28,179 nt of DNA, taken from NCBI GenBank assembly GCA_964371365.1, contig CAYJMO010000014.1:1-28179 (forward strand), in the 5' to 3' direction. Below are positions 15,612-23,037 of this stretch, piece by piece. The number at the start of each line of letters is the position of its first letter. The first letter of the stretch is position 1. The notes under the pieces were generated by a model. It was not told the origin of the DNA and searched no databases. It saw only the letters and a program-made list of their open reading frames with translations. The position numbers and the translations under genes were made by a program. This stretch comes from CAYJBH01 sp964371365 (GTDB taxonomy: Bacteria > Bacillota > Clostridia > Oscillospirales > Ruminococcaceae).

Positions 15612-16058
15612 TTGACTGAAAAACAGGATTTTTTTAAATTTTTATACGACTACATTGCGTTCTATGAGCAGATGGAACAGCAGTCCATGACCAGGTTTGA
15701 GGTTATTTCTTCCTACAACCTTGCCGGTTTGGAACGCGTCATAGCCGCCGACGAGTCCGCAATAAAGCTTGCCGAGCAGATGGAGCGCCGCCGTATAGAA
15801 CTGCAACTGCTCGCCGGCTTTGAAAACATGCCTTTTCGTGACATTATCGGCTCCATCGATGGGGAGGATAGGGTTACGCTACAGCGCATCTATGACCGTT
15901 TGAGCGAGCTGCTCGACAGCATTAAATTCTACAATGAGAAAAGTCAGAGCATTGTTAAAAACAATCTGTACAAAATTGAAAAAGCAACCACTCCACCCCC
16001 ACCAAAAGCGACAAAACTGCCGGAAGGTTATAGTGGTGGGTTGGACGTTAAAGCATAA
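15612..16058 (+). CDS. flgN: FlgN-family flagellar export chaperone
   Basis: 148 residues. Predicted cytoplasmic coiled-coil chaperone that escorts the hook-filament junction proteins FlgK and FlgL to the export gate. Almost entirely helical from 3 to about 125, followed by a Pro/Lys-rich tail (ATTPPPPKATKLPEGYSGG). Start is a TTG at 15612 with a strong GGAGG five bases upstream. Sequence similarity in this family is weak, so position between flgM and flgK is the main evidence; it corresponds to Bacillus yvyG/flgN. Confidence 0.85.
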   Translation: MTEKQDFFKFLYDYIAFYEQMEQQSMTRFEVISSYNLAGLERVIAADESAIKLAEQMERRRIELQLLAGFENMPFRDIIGSIDGEDRVTLQRIYDRLSELLDSIKFYNEKSQSIVKNNLYKIEKATTPPPPKATKLPEGYSGGLDVKA

Positions 16059-16081
16059 TAACAGAGAGGATAAAGTTTAGA

Positions 16082-17563
16082 ATGAGACCGACATTTTTGG
16101 GAGTAGAGACCGCACTGCGCGGTATACAATCCAACCAAAAGGCACTCGACATAGTCGGGCAGAATTTAACCAACATGGCTACACCGGGTTATACGCGCCA
16201 GCGTTCCGACCAGGTGTCTATGACGCTTTCCGGCTATGGCAGATACGACGTGACAAATCAAAAGTATCTCGCCGGACAGGGCACCGAGATAGTCGGTGTC
16301 GGGCAGATTCGCGACCCGTTTTTAGACAAGCTGTTTCGTGAAGAGTATGCCACCGTCGCCTACTATGACCAGAGCGCGTCCATCCTCTCCGATATCGAGT
16401 CGGCGCTGGACGAGTTAGGCGAGACCGGCATTCAAAACTCTTTTGAGGAAATACTCTCTGCGCTCCAGTCCTTTTCCTCCAATCCGGACGATGAAACCAA
16501 CGCCGCCATCGTCATGAACGAGATGGTTAAGTTAACACAGGTTATCGCCCAGTTTGATATAGAGCTCACCGAGATTAGCGACCAACAAAAGTTTGACGCC
16601 GAAATAGCGGTGGACGAGGTCAACGCAATATTAGAGCGCATCGCGCATCTCAACACCGCTATAAAAGAGACCATGCAGATGAACTCGGCTGTGGGCGACG
16701 ATATCTACGGCCCGAATGAGCTGTTGGACGAGCGCAATATGCTGTTGGATGAGCTCGCCTATTTTGGTGATATTCAGGTCACCGAGAAGGAGTATGGCGT
16801 TGTCGAGGTCACCATGGGAAATCAGCTTGTGATAGATGATGCCGAGGCGGAGACACTCAACTATGTCATTACCCACGACAACCAACTCACCCTCTCTTGG
16901 CAGAGCGACGGCGCGGAGTTTACCTCCGAGGGTGGCTCACTGCTCGCCTACCTGCACATGATAAACGGTGCCGGCAGTAACCCGACCTCGGAATTCCATA
17001 ACTTTGAGGATGGTATACCCTATTATCGCGACCAGCTGGACGCACTTGCCATGAATATTGTCAATGTATTTAACAACACCATACCGTTGGAGGACACCAC
17101 AAACGGGCTATATAAAGTCTTGTTCGAGCCGTCCGACATAGCCAACGTGACCGCCGCCAACATCACTGTAGCGCAGGATTGGTTGGACGATCCCTCCTAT
17201 ATTATGGAGGGCGTTGACAAAAACGGTGAACTGGATAACACCTACATCCTCTCCATGATAGAGAACTTTGACACCGATGTCAATTTTGGCGAATATACCG
17301 GTACACTCAACGGCTTTGTCAGCTTTATCAACACAACAATAGGTCAACAGGTTACCTATAACACCAGTCGACTTACCGCCACCACCGCCGTCGCCGACGA
17401 CGTGCTCAACCGCCGTGATTCCGTCTCCGCAGTATCGATGGACGAAGAGGGTGCCGACCTCATGATGTATGAACGTGCATATCAGGCGGTTGCAAGGGTC
17501 ATGACCACCCTTGATGAGGCACTCAACACCATCATCAACAACATGGGTCTTGTCGGCAGATAA
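16082..17563 (+). CDS. flgK: Flagellar hook-filament junction protein FlgK (HAP1)
   Basis: 493 residues, normal for Firmicutes FlgK. The N-terminal rod/hook-family motif is clear: FLGVETALRGIQSNQKALDIVGQNLTN is spread over residues 5-31, then ATPGYTRQR. The C-terminus carries the partner helix (SVSMDEEGADLMMYERAYQ, about 452-470) that packs with it in the D0/D1 coiled coil. The middle part is the exposed domain. Exported through the flagellar type III system with FlgN's help; it joins hook to filament together with FlgL. Start ATG 16082 has AGAGAGGAT upstream with a long spacer. Confidence 0.96.
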   Translation: MRPTFLGVETALRGIQSNQKALDIVGQNLTNMATPGYTRQRSDQVSMTLSGYGRYDVTNQKYLAGQGTEIVGVGQIRDPFLDKLFREEYATVAYYDQSASILSDIESALDELGETGIQNSFEEILSALQSFSSNPDDETNAAIVMNEMVKLTQVIAQFDIELTEISDQQKFDAEIAVDEVNAILERIAHLNTAIKETMQMNSAVGDDIYGPNELLDERNMLLDELAYFGDIQVTEKEYGVVEVTMGNQLVIDDAEAETLNYVITHDNQLTLSWQSDGAEFTSEGGSLLAYLHMINGAGSNPTSEFHNFEDGIPYYRDQLDALAMNIVNVFNNTIPLEDTTNGLYKVLFEPSDIANVTAANITVAQDWLDDPSYIMEGVDKNGELDNTYILSMIENFDTDVNFGEYTGTLNGFVSFINTTIGQQVTYNTSRLTATTAVADDVLNRRDSVSAVSMDEEGADLMMYERAYQAVARVMTTLDEALNTIINNMGLVGR

Positions 17564-17597
17564 TCTATTTTAGTGAGGAAATATATTTGTTTCTTTC

Positions 17598-17612
17598 AAA
17601 CGGAAAGCGTTT
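17598..17612 (+). promoter_or_regulatory. Small GGA-containing hairpin in the flgK-flgL spacer
   Basis: AAACGGAAAGCGTTT can form a 5-bp stem with GA of a GGA at the loop edge, about 57 bp before flgL. The flgL ribosome site AAAGGA at about 17653-17658 holds a second GGA. GGA in hairpin loops and at ribosome sites is what CsrA binds, and csrA is in this operon. The stem is short; weak evidence. Confidence 0.25.
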
Positions 17613-17668
17613 AAAATTCGTCACTATGTGACAAAACCGAAAAACATCAAAAAGGAACGGTTATAACC

Positions 17669-18769
17669 ATGAGAGTTACACAGAGTAGCATGTCACGCAA
17701 CTATCTAAAGGCGCTTAACAACAACCTTTTGAACATGAATAACACGTTTGAGCGACTTAACACCGGACTAAAGCTTAACCGCGTTTCGGACAATGTCGCC
17801 GACGCCGCAAAGGCGTACACGGTTCGTGAGCAGATGTATAAAAAGGAACAGGCCCTCGACACCATACGTGATGCCTATAACGAGCTATCTGCCGCCGAGG
17901 GAAACCTGATGAGCTCCAACGACGTCTTTCAGACCGTTATGGAGAAGATGGTCCGCATGGCGACCGACACCTACGATGCCGACCAACGTGCAATCGCCGG
18001 TGCCGAGATGGAGGGGCTGCAAGAGCAACTTTTGCAGATGGCAAATGCCCAGTTTAGCTCCAAAAACCTGTTTGGTGGCACCAACAATTCCGAGGCACCG
18101 TTTGCCATTGATGCAAATGGTGATGTCACCTATAACGGGCATCTTGTCAACGACATGGTTGCATATGACCCGAACGCCACCCCTCCTATGAATCTATCCG
18201 CTAACCTGCCCACCAACTTCACACCGGAAGCAGGCATGGCGATGATCGATGACGGTACCGGTAATTATACCCCTGTCGATGAAAACGGTGCAGTCTATCT
18301 CGATGTTGAGTTGGGACTCACCATGTACGACGACCATATCGGTGTCGGCAGTACGGTGAACTCTACCAGTGCAATAAAACTATCCAACACCGGCACCGAG
18401 ATGTTCGGTTTCGGATTGGATGCCGACGGTAACTCCATGAACATAATACAGTTTGTGGGCGATGTCGCCGATGCACTTAACACCAACGACATGGATCAAC
18501 TGCGCGAGTATATCGATGTCTCAAAGGAGGTGCACAGCGACCTGACCATGGCTATTGCAGACATAGGAGTGCGCACCAACTTTATGGACGTGACCACCAA
18601 CCGCTATGAGGAGGATATCGACGCTCTCAAAGAGTCGCAGAACGACCTCGAGACGGCGGATCTGGAGGAGGAGTCCATCAACTACCAAATTTATCAACGC
18701 GCCTGGTCGGTATCGCTACAGCTTGGCAGTCAACTCCTGCCGACCTCGATTTTTGACTTTATGGGCTAA
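17669..18769 (+). CDS. flgL: Flagellar hook-filament junction protein FlgL (HAP3)
   Basis: 366 residues. The flagellin-like N-terminal domain is evident: MRVTQSSMSRNYLKALNNN, then NTFERLNTGLKLNRVSDN (about 27-44), matching the D0/D1 core. The C-terminal helix (about 310-355) pairs with it. The middle has a Gly/Asp-rich exposed domain. It forms the ring between FlgK and the flagellin filament. The 105-bp spacer from flgK has no SigD match that I could find, so readthrough from flgM is likely. Confidence 0.94.
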   Translation: MRVTQSSMSRNYLKALNNNLLNMNNTFERLNTGLKLNRVSDNVADAAKAYTVREQMYKKEQALDTIRDAYNELSAAEGNLMSSNDVFQTVMEKMVRMATDTYDADQRAIAGAEMEGLQEQLLQMANAQFSSKNLFGGTNNSEAPFAIDANGDVTYNGHLVNDMVAYDPNATPPMNLSANLPTNFTPEAGMAMIDDGTGNYTPVDENGAVYLDVELGLTMYDDHIGVGSTVNSTSAIKLSNTGTEMFGFGLDADGNSMNIIQFVGDVADALNTNDMDQLREYIDVSKEVHSDLTMAIADIGVRTNFMDVTTNRYEEDIDALKESQNDLETADLEEESINYQIYQRAWSVSLQLGSQLLPTSIFDFMG

Positions 18770-18824
18770 TTCTTTTTAGGCAACCCTACCCCGGGCAGAA
18801 CAATATTACAGAAAGGATGATTCT

Positions 18825-19400
18825 GTGCAGTTGGCATCCATCACCATGCGTCGCATCGACGCGGAATATAGTTTTCGCTCGTCGAATGCACAGCTCACCT
18901 CCAACGGTGGAACGCATACCGGCACGGTGGAGCTAAAAACCGAGCGCGGCGAACTAAGTATGCAGCATGAGACCACCAAGATGCAGCAGGACAGCACCGG
19001 AAGGGCTCGGGCACTTTTGCAGGACGGGTTCACCGGCTCACTTGCGGAATATTCGGCGCAAAAGGGCGTGCAGAATATGGATGAGCACATTGGGGAGATT
19101 GTGGCGCGCGGCGATCGTTTGGGTGCAATCCACACCGGTGTCACCGTAGCCGATATCGCAAAGGAGGAGTTCATTGCCGAACATGGCCACAAGATGGCAG
19201 GGCATGAATTTATACCTAAGTTTAAACCGCAGATATCCTTTACCAAACCGGTGAGCAATATCAGCTACTCGCCGGCGCAGGTTAAGGCGAGCTATCAGGC
19301 ACCGAGCAAGGGATTCAACTACTCGCCGGCGAGCTTTGAGGGGAACGTCTCTCGCCGCCCTGATGTCGAGATAACCTACCACCCACCACAAAGAGCATAG
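18825..19400 (+). CDS. DUF6470 family protein (YviE-like), flagellar-locus associated
   Basis: 191 residues from a GTG at 18825 with AAAGGA eight bases upstream. The family pattern is recognisable: a start like MQLASITMRRIDAEY, repeated short amphipathic beta segments (about 20-55), a helical middle, and Tyr/Pro-rich repeats near the C-terminus (ISYSPAQVKASYQ, FNYSPASFEG, ITYHPPQ). Role unknown. The gene sits between flgL and fliW exactly where Bacillus has yviE, which supports the call. No signal peptide or membrane helix. Confidence 0.85.
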   Translation: MQLASITMRRIDAEYSFRSSNAQLTSNGGTHTGTVELKTERGELSMQHETTKMQQDSTGRARALLQDGFTGSLAEYSAQKGVQNMDEHIGEIVARGDRLGAIHTGVTVADIAKEEFIAEHGHKMAGHEFIPKFKPQISFTKPVSNISYSPAQVKASYQAPSKGFNYSPASFEGNVSRRPDVEITYHPPQRA

Positions 19401-19444
19401 AGTATTATTTTAAGTTGCATGTAGACGAAAGGACAGTTTAACAG

Positions 19445-19879
19445 ATGAATGTTAACACAAGGGATTTCGGCAATATTGAGATCGAGCCGGAGGATATTTA
19501 TACCGTAAAATCACCCATCCTCGGCTTTGAACAGTATGAAAAATTTACCGTGATAACGGATGACGAGATTGGGGACGGCATCTACTGGTTGCAATCATTG
19601 GAGGAGCCGTCTATTTGCTTTATCCTGATTAGCGCGCTCAGCCTCGGCGACTATGAGTTCTCCCCCTCCGCCCAGATGAAAAAACAGCTCGGCGAGTTTG
19701 AGGAGTTTATGTCGCTTGTCTACTGCATAGCGGTTATCAACAAAGACAGCTCGAAATGTACCGTCAATAAAAAAGCGCCGCTCATTTTCAGCAGCGACGG
19801 CAAGATTTTCGGTCAATACGTTTTGGATGAGGACTACCCCATCAAGGCACCACTTTGCGCAACACAGGTAGAAGTATAG
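19445..19879 (+). CDS. fliW: Flagellar assembly factor FliW
   Basis: 144 residues, family size about 140-150. FliW is released when flagellin is exported and then sequesters CsrA, closing a partner-switching loop that matches flagellin translation to export. Typical features are ETRDFG-like NTRDFGNIEIEPEDIY at the start, SPILGFEQYEKF (about 24-35), and the NKKAPLIFS segment near 105-115. The stop codon TAG (19877-19879) lies inside the first bases of a MITE-like element, so the native 3' end may have been replaced by the element; length suggests little was lost. Confidence 0.94.
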   Translation: MNVNTRDFGNIEIEPEDIYTVKSPILGFEQYEKFTVITDDEIGDGIYWLQSLEEPSICFILISALSLGDYEFSPSAQMKKQLGEFEEFMSLVYCIAVINKDSSKCTVNKKAPLIFSSDGKIFGQYVLDEDYPIKAPLCATQVEV

Positions 19880-20036
19880 TCATTTAACTTGAAAAACGAC
19901 ATGAGATTACCGAGCAGAAATTTCGCCTATCAAGGCGGAGGATTGAGGAATACTAAACGTATTCCGATTGACAACAACGCAGATAGACGGAATTTATGCC
20001 GGGAAGATGTGTTGGTTTTCAAGTTGAAAGACTATG
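19875..20036 (+). mobile_element. MITE-like element, copy A (162 bp), between fliW and csrA
   Basis: The left end begins TATAGTCATTTAACTTGAAA and the right end is its imperfect inverse, ending TTCAAGTTGAAAGACTATG. The body carries two clean hairpins: CGCCT/AGGCG (19924-19937) and GGAATAC/GTATTCC (19947-19965). No ORF with a start site is inside. It is about 90 per cent identical, by eye, to the inverted copy at 21540-21700. TA-type flanks and terminal inverted repeats suggest a non-autonomous element; no matching transposase is in the window. Confidence 0.75.
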
Positions 20037-20063
20037 TAAGTTTTCCGAGAGGGTTAAAACAGT

Positions 20064-20294
20064 ATGTTAGTTTTATCGAGGCGTGAGGGCGAGTCCATCA
20101 AGATAGGCGACGACATTATCCTGCATTTTTATGATGTGCAGGGTGATCGTGTGCGTATCGGTATCGACGCGCCTAAAAACGTCTCCATCGTCCGCTCGGA
20201 GTTGTTGCAGATAGTGGAGGAAAATAAAGAGGCGGTAGGCAAAGCCGACGTCACCAGCGTAAAATCCATCTTTGGAGGACTGAGTAAAAAATAG
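20064..20294 (+). CDS. csrA: Carbon storage regulator / translational repressor CsrA
   Basis: 76 residues. A small dimeric beta protein that binds GGA motifs in mRNA leaders and in Firmicutes blocks flagellin translation until FliW titrates it. Classical start MLVLSRREGESIKIGDDI, then RVRIGIDAPKNVSIVRSE (about 32-49) with the conserved RNA-binding R and the V-R-E region. A short C-terminal extension follows (about 60-76). Its ribosome site (GAGAGGG) is some 15 bases after the MITE-like element. Its usual neighbour fliW is 184 bp upstream instead of adjacent. Confidence 0.96.
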   Translation: MLVLSRREGESIKIGDDIILHFYDVQGDRVRIGIDAPKNVSIVRSELLQIVEENKEAVGKADVTSVKSIFGGLSKK

Positions 20295-20394
20295 TGAGTT
20301 CATGCGTGAAATAGTTTAAAATCAATAACGCAGATTCGCCTTTTTTTGATGTATAGTAGGAAAGTGGATATGCTCCTCCCGTCCCACCGATAAC

Positions 20395-20979
20395 CTACAG
20401 ATAAAATTCAATCTCCTTGACATTTTCCTTCGAGAGTTTTTGCGGTATGCACCTGCACAGACTCACGTTATTTTTGAGTTCGATGACCTCCTCTATCTTT
20501 AGGGATACATTTTTAAGATAAATAACCTCTTCGGTGGAGATTGTCAGCTCCATGCCGACCTTTATCTCCTCGATTGTTGTAAAAGACCACTGATTTTTGC
20601 CTATCCATGTTATGTTAATGTCTAAAAGCTCGCGTCGGGATAGGAGTCGCGGTTTGTGTACGGCAAAGGTTTTTAGCGAGATGTTCTGAGCGAGTATTTC
20701 GACAAGACGGCTCATCCCCTCTTTATCCACAAGGCACACGCCAATAATGCCGGGTCCGTAAAAGCCCACCCGCCCCACTATAGACAGCATTATGTCACTT
20801 CCGGAATAGACGATAAATCCGACCGTGTCCCCACCGCGCAGGTAGGGCAGTGACGAGGAGCGGAACTCCAGCTCATCCGGCGTGGGGGAGAGTGTCAACA
20901 GCCCTCGCGTAACCGCCCGACCGCCCTCATCCACCAGCTCGGCGGTTAACGGCAACGGTTCACTGTTAAAACTTCGCAT
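20395..20979 (-). CDS. Unknown cytoplasmic protein beside the flagellar operon, possibly PilZ-like
   Basis: 194 residues from an ATG at 20979 with AAAGGAG five bases upstream; the longer in-frame start lies within that site. Rich in predicted beta strand. The N-terminal half (YLRGGDTVGFIVYSG, then SIVGRVGFYG, about 45-80) recalls the N-domain of PilZ/YcgR-like proteins that are common near clostridial flagellar loci. In the C-terminal half I cannot find the RxxxR and DxSxxG residues needed for c-di-GMP binding, so I do not assign that activity. Divergent (35 bp) from the coiled-coil gene at 21015. Confidence 0.55.
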   Translation of the reverse strand: MRSFNSEPLPLTAELVDEGGRAVTRGLLTLSPTPDELEFRSSSLPYLRGGDTVGFIVYSGSDIMLSIVGRVGFYGPGIIGVCLVDKEGMSRLVEILAQNISLKTFAVHKPRLLSRRELLDINITWIGKNQWSFTTIEEIKVGMELTISTEEVIYLKNVSLKIEEVIELKNNVSLCRCIPQKLSKENVKEIEFYL

Positions 20980-21014
20980 ATCCACTCCTTTCAAACAATT
21001 TATAGGATATTTTT

Positions 21015-21476
21015 ATGACTAACGATACCATTATCGAGATTAATAAGCTTTTAGAAAAAAAAGGGGAACTTTTTAAACGTTTTGAGGTGCTCACCCATGA
21101 GGCTATTGACGCAGGGCTTACAAGCTTTGCCGACATGCTCATCGAGCGCTCCGCCATTATTGTCGAGGCGAATGAGATCCAGTCCCGTATCGACCGCTTA
21201 ACCGAGGGGTATCACAATCCCGATGCGATGCGCGCCGCGCTTTTCAATCGCTGTGACCGCTCCCGATTAAATGAAGAGCTTTTGCCGATATTTGACACCG
21301 CCCAGAGGAATTTTTCCGTAATCAATCGCGCGATAAAGTTCAACGACGAGTTGATAGCGGTGGTTAAAACAAACGGCGACGAGGTGCGTGAAAATCTTAA
21401 GATAAACGCCCAAATTCCCAAGATTGCAAAGTTTTTTCAACACACCGAGCGAGGAGTGTTGAGGGAGCGCACCTAA
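21015..21476 (+). CDS. Coiled-coil protein, possible FlgN/FliT-type flagellar chaperone
   Basis: 153 residues, almost wholly helical and charged, no membrane segment. The pattern (long helix 1-35, second helix with LIERSAIIVEANEIQSRIDRL near 42-62, third helix near 95-125) resembles the FlgN/FliT chaperone layout, and the gene follows the late flagellar operon. There is no decisive motif. A genuine FlgN candidate is already present upstream, so this would be a second chaperone. ATG 21015 follows ATAGGAT. Its 3' end is followed by an AT-rich inverted repeat (21481-21489 with 21504-21512) and MITE-like ends. Confidence 0.55.
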   Translation: MTNDTIIEINKLLEKKGELFKRFEVLTHEAIDAGLTSFADMLIERSAIIVEANEIQSRIDRLTEGYHNPDAMRAALFNRCDRSRLNEELLPIFDTAQRNFSVINRAIKFNDELIAVVKTNGDEVRENLKINAQIPKIAKFFQHTERGVLRERT

Positions 21477-21511
21477 TATTACATTAAATATAACATATTA
21501 TTAATTTAATG

Positions 21512-21539
21512 TATAGTCATTTTTCAAGTTGAATGACTT
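21512..21539. repeat. MITE-like end fragment
   Basis: Starts TATAGTCATT and continues TTTCAAGTTGAATGACT, a left and a right end of the MITE-like element brought together without the body. It directly abuts full copy B. It looks like an internally deleted copy or a nested insertion. Confidence 0.5.
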
Positions 21540-21700
21540 TATAGTCCTTCAACTTGAAAACCAATACGTCTTCCCAGCATAAATTCCGTCTATCTGCGTT
21601 GTCGTCAATCGGAATACACGAGTATTCCTCAATCCTCCGCCTTGGTAGGCGAAATTTCTGCTCGGCAATCTCATGTCGTTTTTCAAGTTGAATGACTATA
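21540..21700 (-). mobile_element. MITE-like element, copy B (161 bp), abutting the mtaB stop codon
   Basis: Reverse-oriented relative to copy A; on the minus strand it begins TATAGTCATTCAACTTGAAA and ends AAGTTGAAGGACTATA. Both internal hairpins are kept (CGCCT/AGGCG; GGAATAC/GTATTCC) with changed loops. The mtaB stop (21701-21703) is the very next base, so the element sits immediately downstream of mtaB in its sense orientation. No ORF inside. Confidence 0.75.
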
Positions 21701-23011
21701 CTATACTAAAACAACGTCCCCCTGCTTCACCCCATCACGTTCTATAACACAGCGTAAATATCTGCCCGTTATCCCCTCTGCCCTCCCATCCGGGAGGATT
21801 TTTTCTGCAATAAAACTATCCGGGATGTCCAAAAGTCGCTCTATCGTCCTGTCTCGGACAAGCTCGGCAACCTCGGCGAGTTTTAACGCTCTCTCCTTCT
21901 TGACCGCATTGGTCAATTGATTTGGTAGGTCGGCGGCAACTGTGCCGGGACGACGGGAGTATCGAAATGCGTGCACCTTTAAGAAGCCTACCGTCTCTAC
22001 CATGTCAAGGGTGTCGGCAAAATCCTGCTCGCTCTCACCGGGAAATCCGACCATGATATCGGTGGTAAAGGTGGGATGATCAAAGCGACTTTCTATCCTC
22101 TTTATTATAGAGAGGAATTCGGAGCGGTCATAAACCCTGTTCATTTCACGCAAAATTTTGTCGCTGCCACTCTGTAGCGACAGATGAAAGTGGGGCGCAA
22201 GTTTTTCACACCTTGATAGGCTTTCACAAAGCTCGTCGGTCAACATGTCCGGCTCAAGTGACCCGAGACGAATTCTATAAAGCCCGTCAATCTCAGCTAA
22301 CTCACGACATAGTTCACCGAGATCGGTGTCGATCTCTGCGCCGTAGTAGGATAGGTTAATACCACACAATACAACCTCGCGGTGACCCTCCCGCACTAAT
22401 TTTTTTGCTCCGGCTATAACCTGCGCCTTGTCTGCCGAGCGTGGCAGTCCCCTTGCCCTTGATACGATACAGTAGCTGCAACTGCGAGGGCAACCGTCCT
22501 GAACCTTTAAAAAAGCTCTGGTGTGGCCGTCCCCCTCAAAAGGAAGCGGCTCAAATTTCTCACCCAGCCGGTGAGGGGAGATATTTATAATTGACCGCGT
22601 GGTCAATGAATCAACTATATCGGTGTCATATTTTATTGACCGCGTGGTCAATAATTTTTCTACCATCTCGATAACGGCGGCACGCTCGGTGTTTCCGACG
22701 ATAATATCGGCATCTATATAGTCCGAGCCGGAGAAATCATTTTCCACCTGTGGCAGACATCCGGCAAGCACTATAACAGCATTTGGCGCGGCGCGACGTG
22801 CCCTGCGCAGTGCCGCACGGCTTTTTGAGGCACCTTCGGCGGTTACGGTACAGGAGTTGATATAGATGACCTCACTCTCGGCGATTGAATGTCCTGTAGC
22901 AAAGCCTGCCTGCAAAAAAAGTCGCCGTAAACCGTCCGATTCACGACTATTTACCTTGCAACCGAGGGTAATAAAGTATATTTTTTTTCTGTCTGACATA
23001 TATTTTACCAT
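21701..23011 (-). CDS. mtaB: tRNA t6A37 methylthiotransferase MtaB
   Basis: 436 residues. A radical-SAM enzyme that converts t6A37 of ANN-decoding tRNAs to ms2t6A. The UPF0004 domain has LGCKVNSRES (C18), C54 and C85 for one 4Fe-4S cluster. The radical-SAM motif CPRSCSYC gives C174, C178 and C181. A C-terminal TRAM-like domain follows (about 375-436). CKVN rather than CQMN separates MtaB from MiaB. The linker between domains (about 120-142) contains the hexapeptide LTTRSI twice, encoded by two TTGACC palindromes, which looks like an inserted segment. The start is uncertain: neither ATG 23011 nor ATG 22999 has a good ribosome site. Confidence 0.93.
   Translation of the reverse strand: MVKYMSDRKKIYFITLGCKVNSRESDGLRRLFLQAGFATGHSIAESEVIYINSCTVTAEGASKSRAALRRARRAAPNAVIVLAGCLPQVENDFSGSDYIDADIIVGNTERAAVIEMVEKLLTTRSIKYDTDIVDSLTTRSIINISPHRLGEKFEPLPFEGDGHTRAFLKVQDGCPRSCSYCIVSRARGLPRSADKAQVIAGAKKLVREGHREVVLCGINLSYYGAEIDTDLGELCRELAEIDGLYRIRLGSLEPDMLTDELCESLSRCEKLAPHFHLSLQSGSDKILREMNRVYDRSEFLSIIKRIESRFDHPTFTTDIMVGFPGESEQDFADTLDMVETVGFLKVHAFRYSRRPGTVAADLPNQLTNAVKKERALKLAEVAELVRDRTIERLLDIPDSFIAEKILPDGRAEGITGRYLRCVIERDGVKQGDVVLV
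21900..21916. repeat. TTGACC-N5-GGTCAA palindrome (in mtaB)
   Basis: Exact match to both six-base arms with spacer GCATT. In the coding frame on the minus strand it encodes LTNAVK. Confidence 0.6.
22591..22651. repeat. Two TTGACC-N4-GGTCAA palindromes, direct pair (in mtaB)
   Basis: Identical 16-bp sites at 22591-22606 and 22636-22651 with spacer GCGT, extended by A/T to 18 bp each. They encode the duplicated LTTRSI in the linker between the two catalytic domains of MtaB, a place that tolerates insertions. Confidence 0.7.
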
Positions 23012-23037
23012 TATGAAAAGTACCGAGGGGGGTTATT

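Noticed and set aside
20295..20394. Intrinsic terminator after csrA
   Set aside because: There is a T run at about 20340-20346 but no convincing stem before it.
20395..20979. c-di-GMP receptor (PilZ) assignment
   Set aside because: The required RxxxR and DxSxxG residues are not visible, so only a tentative resemblance is recorded.
22591..22651. Minimal CRISPR-like direct repeats
   Set aside because: Only two repeats, palindromic, inside the mtaB coding frame, with no cas genes.
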